A stretch of 64,000 bases of DNA, from NCBI GenBank assembly GCA_964561475.1, contig CAZLPU010000003.1, positions 55,684-119,683 of the forward strand, written 5' to 3'. Of the stretch, positions 20,217-27,782 are shown piece after piece (within the stretch, counting starts at the first letter, position 1; every line of letters begins with the position of its first letter). The notes under the pieces are model-generated. The model saw nothing but the letters and a program-made list of their open reading frames with translations. It had not been told where the DNA came from and ran no database searches. This stretch comes from CAYUYV01 sp964561475 (GTDB taxonomy: Bacteria > Pseudomonadota > Alphaproteobacteria > JAJFIK01). The translations under genes and the position numbers were made by a program.

Positions 20217-21407
20217 TCAGCGGGCCGCGGCTGTGGTCGAAACATTCGCCTTGGCGGACAGGGTGATCATCCGTTCCACTGCATTCCGGGCCCGTTCGGC
20301 CACGGACGGATCCACGGTGACTTCTGTGGTCATGGTCTTCAGGGACTGGAGGATATTGCCCAGGGTGATCCGCTTCATGTGGGGGCACAGATTGCAGGGG
20401 CGGACAAACTCCACCTCCGGCACTTCAGCCGCCACATTGTCGCCCATGGAACATTCCGTCACCATGATGACCTTTTCCGGCCGTTTCGATTTCACGAACC
20501 CGATCATGGCAGCGGTTGACCCGGAGAAGTCGGCTTCTTCCACGACCTCGGGCGGGCATTCCGGGTGGGCCAGAACCACGACACCCGGGGTTGCGTTCCG
20601 CACGGACCGGATTTCCTCGGCGCTGAACCGTTCGTGGACTTCACACCGGCCCTGCCAGGTGAGAACCTCGACACTGGTCTGGGCGGCCACATTGAGGGCG
20701 AGGTATTCGTCCGGGATCAGCAGGACCCGGTCCACCCCGAGGGATTCGACAATCTGTACCGCATTGGATGACGTGCAGCAGACGTCGGATTCGGCTTTTA
20801 CATCCGCCGAGGTGTTCACATAAGTCACCACGGGCACGCCCGGGTGATCGGCCTTCAGACGCCGGACATCTTCACCGGTGATGGAGGCCGCGAGGGAACA
20901 GCCCGCGCGCATGTCAGGAATGAGGACGGTCTTGTCCGGGCTCATCAGCTTGGAGGTCTCGGCCATGAAATGCACGCCGGCCTGGACGATCACGTCTGCT
21001 TCGGTCTCGGCGGCCTGCCGGGCCAGTTGCAGGGAGTCGCCCACGAAGTCCGCCACGCAGTAGTAGATTTCCGGCGTCATGTAGTTGTGGGCAAGGATCA
21101 CCGCGTTCCGGCGTTCTTTCCAGGCCAGAATTTCATCGATCACCGGGGCGTGGGCGGGCCACTCGATCGCGGGCATGATGTGGGCCACGCGCTCATAGAG
21201 GGGTGCCATCCGTTGGGCGACATCGTCCGTGTAGGCGAGAGGGGCTGGCGCGGCGGCGCTGCCTGTCCCCGTCGCTTCAATTCCCGATGCGCCAACTCCC
21301 GGCGCTCCAAACTCATGGGGTCCCGCCCCATGGACCGTCTGGTCTGCTTTCGCTTCGATGTCTCTCGCCTCGTTTTCTCTCAGATTGGTTTCAGCGATAT
21401 CGAGCAT
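20217..21407 (-). CDS. nadA: Quinolinate synthase
   Basis: 4Fe-4S enzyme condensing iminoaspartate with DHAP to quinolinate. 396 residues; the first 55 form a Gly/Ala-rich extension before the core. Cluster cysteines are visible in MRAGCSLA, SDVCCTSSNA and the C-terminal RPCNLCPHMKRI. AAGGAGGGC (21411-21419 read on minus) is the ribosome site. Heads the nadABC operon and is preceded by two inverted repeats that look like NrtR operators. Confidence 0.96.
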   Translation of the reverse strand: MLDIAETNLRENEARDIEAKADQTVHGAGPHEFGAPGVGASGIEATGTGSAAAPAPLAYTDDVAQRMAPLYERVAHIMPAIEWPAHAPVIDEILAWKERRNAVILAHNYMTPEIYYCVADFVGDSLQLARQAAETEADVIVQAGVHFMAETSKLMSPDKTVLIPDMRAGCSLAASITGEDVRRLKADHPGVPVVTYVNTSADVKAESDVCCTSSNAVQIVESLGVDRVLLIPDEYLALNVAAQTSVEVLTWQGRCEVHERFSAEEIRSVRNATPGVVVLAHPECPPEVVEEADFSGSTAAMIGFVKSKRPEKVIMVTECSMGDNVAAEVPEVEFVRPCNLCPHMKRITLGNILQSLKTMTTEVTVDPSVAERARNAVERMITLSAKANVSTTAAAR

Positions 21408-21419
21408 TCGGCCCTCCTT

Positions 21420-21436
21420 ATACTCAAAGTGAGCAT
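21420..21436 (-). promoter_or_regulatory. Candidate NrtR operator, proximal copy
   Basis: 17-bp interrupted inverted repeat ATACTCAAAGTGAGCAT (plus strand). It abuts the nadA ribosome-binding site and matches the distal copy at 12 of 17 positions. It would lie in the nadA 5' UTR if the promoter at 21482-21509 is used. Confidence 0.5.
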
Positions 21437-21481
21437 ATATAGGGTTGAAAAAAGATCCTGCAGATGAGCAGGAGACCCATA

Positions 21482-21509
21482 ATGCTAACTCTGAGCATTA
21501 GGAAGTCAA
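21482..21509 (-). promoter_or_regulatory. Candidate nadA promoter with distal NrtR operator
   Basis: On the minus strand TTGACT (21504-21509) and TAGCAT (21482-21487) are separated by 16 bp. The inverted repeat ATGCTAACTCTGAGCAT (21482-21498, plus strand) covers the spacer and -10, where a repressor would block RNA polymerase. CATTAT with a 19-bp spacer is an alternative -10. Confidence 0.5.
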
Positions 21510-21576
21510 TGGCTGAGGGGTCATTTTGGGTGAGTTATCCACCGGCTTTTGAACCGGCTGAACTGAGAATCGGTTA

Positions 21577-22674
21577 TTATTCAATGTTTTCCGCCCGGGA
21601 TCGGGGCAGGCCAATGCCGGTGGCGGCCCGCTCCCTCAGGACGGCCCGACGGAACCGGAACTGCTCGGCGGGGCGTCCGCCGGTTTGCAGGAATTTGCCT
21701 GTGCCTTCCACAAGACCGCTGCGCTCCACTAGGCGGCGGAAATTCTGCTTGTGGACGCAGATCCCGGCAATGGCTTCCACGGTGCGCTGCAATTCCAGCA
21801 ATGTAAAATCCGGCGGCATGAGTTCAAACACGATGGGGCGGTATTTGAGTTTCCCCCGCAACCGGCCCATGGCCGTGGCCAGGATCCGCCGGTGATCGAA
21901 CTGCATGGCATCCCCGAGCATGAGGGTGTTGACCGGCTCCTCATCCTGTTCCAGGGGGGGCAGGTTCGGGGGAGGCATCATGCCCGGGGACTGAACCACG
22001 CTGGGGGAGGTGTGGCGCTCCGCCCGGTCGCGCACGGCCTCGGTGATCAGGCCCGCTTCATAGAGCAATTCGTACCGGTCCAGGACCTTTTCCTCATCCC
22101 ATTCCAGCCCGTCGAAACCGAAACACAAACGCACCCGGTCCGCGCGCCGGGCCCGCAGGGCGTCGCCCTGGGCCTTCCCGGCCCAGCGTTCGAGGAAGGG
22201 CTTGATGGTCTCCCGGATGATCACGGGCGCGCCGCCTCGCCAGTCTTCCCAGGGGAAATAGCGGTACCAGCTCTCCCAGGTGCCGTCGGAATGGGCGTCC
22301 GTCTGACCGCTGCGGCTGAGGGCGATATAGCCCACGGAAATGACCCGGGGCAGACCGCTCGTGCTCAAGACACGGCCCCGGTCTCCGAAGGTGTAGAGCT
22401 GTTCGACATAGTCCACGCGGAGCTGGGTATGTTCTTCCACCCAGGAGCGCAGGCCGATTTCCAGGGTCCGGTGGAGGGCCGGGTCGAAGGGGCCGAAGGG
22501 CAGGCCGAAATTCTCGGTCTCGCCGCTTTCCTCCTGGAACCGGTGCTCATCGGCGGCACCACTCAACAACGGCGCATAGGGACGGCGCACGACCAGAACT
22601 TCCGGCGTGTCACCGGGCACGGCGATCACCACCGCGTTGAGCCCGATGACAACGGTATGGAGGGCCGTGTCCAT
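21577..22674 (-). CDS. NrtR-like Nudix-fold transcriptional regulator of NAD synthesis
   Basis: 365-residue protein with a Nudix-like N-terminal domain (about 1-160) and a C-terminal winged-helix region. The tail has FDHRRILATAMGRLRGKLKY, FTLLELQRTVEAIAG and KQNFRRLVERSGLVEGTGK, the recognisable NrtR C-terminal pattern. The Nudix box is degenerate: it keeps the EE pair (SWVEEHTQL) but the upstream Glu and the Arg context are altered, so ligand sensing rather than hydrolysis is likely. Known NrtR proteins bind ADP-ribose or related NAD derivatives and repress NAD genes. It lies directly upstream of nadABC, which supports that role. A Gly/Pro-rich linker (around 225-245) makes it longer than typical NrtR. 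Confidence 0.82.
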   Translation of the reverse strand: MDTALHTVVIGLNAVVIAVPGDTPEVLVVRRPYAPLLSGAADEHRFQEESGETENFGLPFGPFDPALHRTLEIGLRSWVEEHTQLRVDYVEQLYTFGDRGRVLSTSGLPRVISVGYIALSRSGQTDAHSDGTWESWYRYFPWEDWRGGAPVIIRETIKPFLERWAGKAQGDALRARRADRVRLCFGFDGLEWDEEKVLDRYELLYEAGLITEAVRDRAERHTSPSVVQSPGMMPPPNLPPLEQDEEPVNTLMLGDAMQFDHRRILATAMGRLRGKLKYRPIVFELMPPDFTLLELQRTVEAIAGICVHKQNFRRLVERSGLVEGTGKFLQTGGRPAEQFRFRRAVLRERAATGIGLPRSRAENIE

Positions 22675-22692
22675 CGTTCTTCCGTGCCGTGA

Positions 22693-23247
22693 TCAGGTCA
22701 GAATGTCAGGGTGGGATCCGCCCGGCGGGACCAGTTCCACCCATTCGCTGAGATTATAGCCCGTGCCCCGGCCCATGGCGTCGATCGCATCGGCCATGCG
22801 TCCGTCCCGGCCCAGAATTTCATCGGCGATCTGCACGATCAGGGCATTGGGCTGGAGATGGGGACCAAGCTCGCGCATTCGCTTGGCGATGGCCTCCTCA
22901 CGGCCGGGACCGCACAGAATGCAGGTGGCAATGAAGGCCGCCGCGCCGGAGCGGGAAATCCCCATCCGGCAGTGGACCACCAGTTTGGGCTCTTCGAGCT
23001 TCGCGTCCACCGCTGCCCGCCAGTCCTCCAGGAAGCTGATCAGTTCGGCCACATGGGTCTGGTTCGGGGCCACGAGACCGGGGATTTCCTCGGTGATGTC
23101 GTGGATTGCCACGGTGAGATGGCGCTCCGGCGCCATGCCCTCGGGCGTGGTGACCGGTTCGTCCTCAGGCAGAAGAGTGATCAGCCGCGCCGGGCGCACC
23201 GCCGCGATGGTCTTGTCCAGATGGTCCAGGGAGGTGATGTAAATCAT
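22693..23247 (-). CDS. Dual-specificity/tyrosine phosphatase-like protein
   Basis: 184 residues from ATG 23247, where the conserved MIYITSLDHLDKT begins. The active-site loop HCRMGISRSG gives C93 and R99 of the HCX5R signature, and an upstream Asp-containing stretch (AIHDITEE) could supply the general acid. Such small cysteine phosphatases are common in Rhodospirillales and Rhizobiales and mostly uncharacterised. It ends 18 bp before nrtR, so the two may be cotranscribed. Confidence 0.8.
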   Translation of the reverse strand: MIYITSLDHLDKTIAAVRPARLITLLPEDEPVTTPEGMAPERHLTVAIHDITEEIPGLVAPNQTHVAELISFLEDWRAAVDAKLEEPKLVVHCRMGISRSGAAAFIATCILCGPGREEAIAKRMRELGPHLQPNALIVQIADEILGRDGRMADAIDAMGRGTGYNLSEWVELVPPGGSHPDILT

Positions 23248-23404
23248 AACCTGCTCGCCGTAGAGAAAACGGTGGCATGGCTCCGAATTCACTGAATGTA
23301 GCTCTGCGCCGACAGGCAGAAAGCCTTGTGTGATCCGGTTGACGCCCCAATCGGTCGTGTCTTGTTGTTGTACCCTGTTTCGAAGAGGCGGCAAACCGCC
23401 CCGA

Positions 23405-23446
23405 CTCTTCGGTTTCAATAGGAACCTCTTCGGTTTCCACGGGAAC
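23405..23446. repeat. 21-bp tandem duplication in an intergenic region
   Basis: Two adjacent copies of CTCTTCGGTTTC followed by a variable 4-mer and GGAAC (23405-23425 and 23426-23446), 18 of 21 positions identical. It lies between the HD-hydrolase stop and the phosphatase start; no gene assigned. Confidence 0.8.
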
Positions 23447-23465
23447 CGGGTCTTGTGTGGAAGGG

Positions 23466-24107
23466 TTACTTCGCGGCTGTCCGCGCGCCTTCAAAGGCCT
23501 CAAGGCAGGACTGGAACCGGTCCAGAAACGCAGTCTGGGCCTGGGCGGCAGGGATCGGCGTGATTTCCGGTGCCGCATCCGGATGGGGGGCGCCGAAGAA
23601 TTTCTCCGCCTCCGCTTCCGTGAAGCCCGCCAGATGGATTGCCTCGAAATAGGCACACAGCCTGTCCGCTTTTTTCACCAGCGCCGTGGTGGCCTCGGGC
23701 GGGTCCGCGGGCAGGCCGAAGCGCAGATGGATCGCCACCTGAAGGCGATGCTCGAAAGTCTTGTAATCTAGGCCGACGGCGGCCTTGAAGGGGCTGATCA
23801 GGTCGCCGATCACATATTCCGGTGCATCATGGAGGAGGGCGAACAGGGCATCCGCCGGGCTCAGGCGCGGGCGCAGCAGGGCGCACAGATCCAGGACGAC
23901 AACGGAATGCTGAGCCACGGAAAAGGCGAATGGCCCGGCGGTCTGACCATTCCACCGCGCCAGGCGCGCCAGACCCTGGGCAATATCCTCGATCTCGATG
24001 TCCAGGGGTGAGGGGTCGAGAAGGTCCAGGCGGCGGCCGCTCAACATGCGCTGCCAGGCCCGGGGGGGCGGGGTGGCCGGATGGCGCTTTGATGGCTTGC
24101 CTGCCAT
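23466..24107 (-). CDS. HD-domain phosphohydrolase (YfbR-like)
   Basis: 213 residues. HD-superfamily metal ligands are visible as AQHSVVV (H67), LLHDAPEYVIGDL (H93, D94) and a later Asp in LVKKADRLCAYFEA. The HDAPE signature is that of the 5'-deoxynucleotidase YfbR group, but the substrate cannot be read from sequence. No signal peptide, so cytoplasmic. It is the first gene of a minus-strand series with the phosphatase-like gene and nrtR, though a 218-bp gap separates it. Confidence 0.8.
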   Translation of the reverse strand: MAGKPSKRHPATPPPRAWQRMLSGRRLDLLDPSPLDIEIEDIAQGLARLARWNGQTAGPFAFSVAQHSVVVLDLCALLRPRLSPADALFALLHDAPEYVIGDLISPFKAAVGLDYKTFEHRLQVAIHLRFGLPADPPEATTALVKKADRLCAYFEAIHLAGFTEAEAEKFFGAPHPDAAPEITPIPAAQAQTAFLDRFQSCLEAFEGARTAAK

Positions 24108-24243
24108 GGTTCTGCTTTCCCTCTCTGCTAACAGCGTTCACCGAGAGCTTTGGCATAATCCAAATCCGTCGGTTGCGCATGGGAGGAAGCCCCGTTTTTG
24201 GGAAAACTTTGCGCGTCCGGCACCGGCACGGCGAGGGAGTAGG

Positions 24244-27200
24244 ATGGTTCAGGATTGCACGACCGGTTCCACGAATTTGAACAGCGGATCTTCTCAGCGG
24301 CGCAGATTTTCAGGGCGCCTGCTCACAGCCGCTGCCGCCTGTGCCCTGCTGACCGCGCCGTCCCAAGGGGCTCTGGCGCAGGAGGACGGCGAAGGGCGGG
24401 TCACCGACGGGCTTGTGGCCCTTTACGATTTCAGCGCCGGCACCGATCCCGCCACGGTCTATGACCGGGCCGGAACGGAACTCGGTGCTGAGGTCGGAAC
24501 TGGGGCCGGAACTGGGGTCGCCATGGACCTCACCATTGCGGATCCGGGACATGTGACCTGGCTCGATGGTCAGTTACGGGTGACCAGCCCGACGGTCATC
24601 CGCAGCACTCTGCCAGCGGGGGCCTTCAACAAAGCTCTTTCCGGACAAGACGCCCTGACCCTGGAGGCATGGGTGCGCCCGGAAGGGCTTTATCAATCGG
24701 GGCCGGCGCGGATCATCTCCCTGTCGGCGGATGCCTACAATCGCAATGTCACGTTGGGACAGGATGGCACAGCTCTGAAGGTCCGCCTGCGGACGACAGA
24801 GAACAATCTGAACGGCACCAGCCCGTCCCTGGACAGTCCCGCCTGTGTTGTAAGAGATGGTCTTCAGCACATCACCTATGTGATCGGGGATGGAGCAGCC
24901 AAACTCTATGTGAACGGGGTGTTGCGGGTGGAAGGAGCCATGCCCGGCAGGCTGGACAACTGGAACCCGGCCTATCCCCTGATCCTGGCCAACGAAAAAA
25001 CCGGCGCGCGTCCCTGGCTTGGGGATCTGGATCTGGTGGCTCTTTATGGGCGGGCCCTGGGAGAAGAAGAAGTCGCGCGTAATTTTCAGGCCGGGCCCGA
25101 CGGATCCGGTTCCCTGGAAGGGGTTGCCCTGGCCGAACCGGAGCCTGCCCCGGCCCCAACCCCGCAGACACAGGACGAAATGGCGCCGCGGACGCCGTTG
25201 CAGGTGACCGATGGGTCCTGGGTTCACCTCACCTCCAAGACCGGGGCATTGCCTGCGCCGGACTATGCCGAGGCGACCATGGCCCTGGTGGGTGATCTGG
25301 ACGGGGACGGTCTGGATGATTTCGTTCTGGGCGGGCGCAACGCCCCTGCTGTCGTGGCTTATCTGAACGAGGGTGATGCGGCCTTCCGTAAAGTGACAAT
25401 CCACCGGGAGATGCGGGAAATCGAGGCGGGCGGCGCCCTCCATGATGTGGACCGGGACGGGGACCTTGACGTGGTGGCGGGGGGCGACTTCCGCTCCAAC
25501 AAGATCTGGTGGTGGGCCAATCCGGGTGCTGAGGGCCTGAAAGCCGGACAGCCATGGTCGGAGTACATCATCAAGGAGACCGGCGGCAACGTCCACCACG
25601 ACATGGCCTTTGGTGATTTCGACGGGGACGGAACACCGGAGTTCGCGACATGGAACCAGAACACGTTCAACCATAACGATCCCGCGTCCCGGCTGCTGAT
25701 CGGTGAGATCCCGGAAGACCCGACAGCGGGACCGTGGACCTTTGCCACCGCCCTGCCTATCTGGGGGGAAGGCATGGACGTGGCCGATGTGGACGGAGAC
25801 GGTGTCGTTGACATCATTGCCGGGGGGCGGTGGATCTCCTTCGAGGAGGGCCAGGGCTATACGGTCCATGAGATCGACGTCGCGCGCCAGGGCGGTCAGG
25901 TTGCCGGGGGGGATGTGGACGGCGACGGGGACACGGATGTGATCTTCAACAGCGGCGACGGGGTCGGCCCAGTCGCTCTTTATACGAATGACGGGACGCC
26001 GAAGGACGGGGGCTGGACTGCCAAGGCCCTTCTGGACGGGTTCAACATGCAGCAGGGCCACAGCCTGGATCTGGGGGATCTGAACGGGGATGGCCATCTG
26101 GATATTTTTGCTGCCGAGATGCGCCTCAATGGCGGCAATGACGATGCCCGCACCTGGGTGCTGATCAATGACGGCACCGGCGGCTTCAGGACCACCCAAC
26201 CCGCCAAAGGTGTGGGGCACCACGAAAGCGCCCTTGGAGATTTTGACGGGGACGGGGACCTGGACATTCTGGGCAAGCCCTTCAACTGGGACACGCCCCG
26301 GATCGATCTGTGGCTCAACAATATGCATGCGGAGAATGTCGCGCCGGTCCTGGTCGGCCCCTGGGCGCGCCATGCGATCGACAGTGACCGGCCCTGGCGG
26401 GCGGTCTTTGCCGTGCCCGCCGATCTGGACGGGGACGGGCTGACGGACATTGTTACCGGCGCCTGGTGGTACCGCAATCCCGGCACCCTGGGCGGTTCAT
26501 GGACCCGCAATGCCATCGGCCTTGAGGGTCCCAAACCCCTGAACAACATGGCGCTGGTGGCGGATTTTGACGGGGACGGAGATCTGGATGTTCTGGGCAC
26601 CGGCGGCAAGGGCGCGGATGCCAATGCCGCCCTGGTCTGGGCCAGCAATGACGGCACGGGCACCTTCACCCTTCATGATGTGATTCCCCCCGCCCAGGGC
26701 GATTTCCTCCAGGGCGCGACGGCGGCCCGCTTCGCTCCGGGTGGGCCGTTGACCGTGGTCCTGTCCTGGCATAACGGCGTGGGCGGACTGCAATTTCTCA
26801 CGGTGCCCGCCGAGCCGGCCACCACCCCATGGACCCTGGAAATGATCTCCACCGCCTCCCAGGACGAGGAAGTCTCCACCGGTGATATCGATGGTGATGG
26901 GGACACGGACATTCTCCAAGGCTCCCAATGGCAGCGCAACAATGGGGACGGCACCTGGACCGTGGTCTCCCTGTTCGAGGACCCGGGCTGGCTGCCGGAC
27001 CGCAACCGGCTTGCGGATATGGACGGGGACGGCGACCTGGACGCGGTGATTGCCTATGAGGCTCACCCGGACAATCTCGTGGCCTGGTACGAACAGCCGG
27101 ACGGCAATCCGGAAGGGGTGTGGACGGAACATGTCATCGCATCCATGCCCCGCCAGGTGTTGAGCCTGGATGTGACGGACATGGACGGAGACGGGGACAT

Positions 27201-27450
27201 GGATGTGGTAGCCGGTGAACATGTGCCCGCCGGGCCGGCCCATGGTCTCACCCTGTCAATTTTCGCCAATCGCGACGGCGAGGGCGGAACCTGGCGGGCG
27301 GTCGGCGTGTGGACCGGCGACGAGCACCATGACGGCACCCAGACCGCCGATCTCGATAATGACGGAGACCAGGACATCCTGTCCATCGGCTGGACCCACG
27401 GGGAAGTGCTCATCTACGAAAACACCAGCGCCCCTGCCGCCGATCTATGA
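24244..27450 (+). CDS. Large secreted LamG-FG-GAP/VCBS repeat protein
   Basis: 1068 residues from ATG 24244 (GAGGGAG just upstream). Sec signal peptide RRRFSGRLLTAAAACALLTA with cleavage near ALA-QE. Residues about 50-290 look like a concanavalin/LamG sandwich (GLVALYDFSAGT, LTLEAWVRPEG, LYVNGVLRVEG, GDLDLVALYGRALGEEEV). A Pro-rich linker (EPAPAPTPQTQ) follows, then an FG-GAP/VCBS propeller region with 13 calcium-binding DxDxDG motifs such as DLDGDGLDD and DVDRDGDLD. No LPXTG or membrane anchor is visible. Surface adhesion or glycan binding is plausible; the ligand is unknown. Confidence 0.85.
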   Translation: MVQDCTTGSTNLNSGSSQRRRFSGRLLTAAAACALLTAPSQGALAQEDGEGRVTDGLVALYDFSAGTDPATVYDRAGTELGAEVGTGAGTGVAMDLTIADPGHVTWLDGQLRVTSPTVIRSTLPAGAFNKALSGQDALTLEAWVRPEGLYQSGPARIISLSADAYNRNVTLGQDGTALKVRLRTTENNLNGTSPSLDSPACVVRDGLQHITYVIGDGAAKLYVNGVLRVEGAMPGRLDNWNPAYPLILANEKTGARPWLGDLDLVALYGRALGEEEVARNFQAGPDGSGSLEGVALAEPEPAPAPTPQTQDEMAPRTPLQVTDGSWVHLTSKTGALPAPDYAEATMALVGDLDGDGLDDFVLGGRNAPAVVAYLNEGDAAFRKVTIHREMREIEAGGALHDVDRDGDLDVVAGGDFRSNKIWWWANPGAEGLKAGQPWSEYIIKETGGNVHHDMAFGDFDGDGTPEFATWNQNTFNHNDPASRLLIGEIPEDPTAGPWTFATALPIWGEGMDVADVDGDGVVDIIAGGRWISFEEGQGYTVHEIDVARQGGQVAGGDVDGDGDTDVIFNSGDGVGPVALYTNDGTPKDGGWTAKALLDGFNMQQGHSLDLGDLNGDGHLDIFAAEMRLNGGNDDARTWVLINDGTGGFRTTQPAKGVGHHESALGDFDGDGDLDILGKPFNWDTPRIDLWLNNMHAENVAPVLVGPWARHAIDSDRPWRAVFAVPADLDGDGLTDIVTGAWWYRNPGTLGGSWTRNAIGLEGPKPLNNMALVADFDGDGDLDVLGTGGKGADANAALVWASNDGTGTFTLHDVIPPAQGDFLQGATAARFAPGGPLTVVLSWHNGVGGLQFLTVPAEPATTPWTLEMISTASQDEEVSTGDIDGDGDTDILQGSQWQRNNGDGTWTVVSLFEDPGWLPDRNRLADMDGDGDLDAVIAYEAHPDNLVAWYEQPDGNPEGVWTEHVIASMPRQVLSLDVTDMDGDGDMDVVAGEHVPAGPAHGLTLSIFANRDGEGGTWRAVGVWTGDEHHDGTQTADLDNDGDQDILSIGWTHGEVLIYENTSAPAADL

Positions 27451-27782
27451 GTGAGTAGGCCGTAGGCCGGGTCAAGGCGAAGCCGGACCCGGCGCCATGG
27501 GTCCCCTATGGTTCTCCTCGCCTGAGGTAGGAAGATGGGGAAGACGGGGGGTATGTGCGGGGTCCGCCTGCGGCGTGACCCGGCCTCCTGGCCCGTGGCG
27601 GGAAATCCCCCGTTCAATTTCCCTTTACCCAGGGACTGTCTGACGCTTAAGGGCGGGTATACGGCCCGGATGCGGGTGCTATACTCTGACGGTGTGGGGG
27701 GCCTTGGACGTGCCATTGCTTCATTGGCCGTTACTTTTGTGGCCCCGTTTGATCGGGTCCGGAAGAGCGAGGCGGTTTAAGT
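27451..27782. other. 332-bp intergenic region with a REP-like hairpin
   Basis: Contains the inverted repeat listed separately at 27461-27493 and a TATACT hexamer at 27680-27685 that could be a -10 box, without a convincing -35. No open frame with a ribosome site was seen. Confidence 0.5.
27461..27493. repeat. REP-like palindromic element or terminator
   Basis: CGTAG followed by GCCGGGTC (27466-27473), a 12-nt loop AAGGCGAAGCCG and GACCCGGC (27486-27493). It resembles the widespread proteobacterial intergenic palindromes with a GGTCAAGGCGAAGCC core. It lies 11-16 nt after a stop codon, so it may also end transcription, but no T-run follows. Confidence 0.5.
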
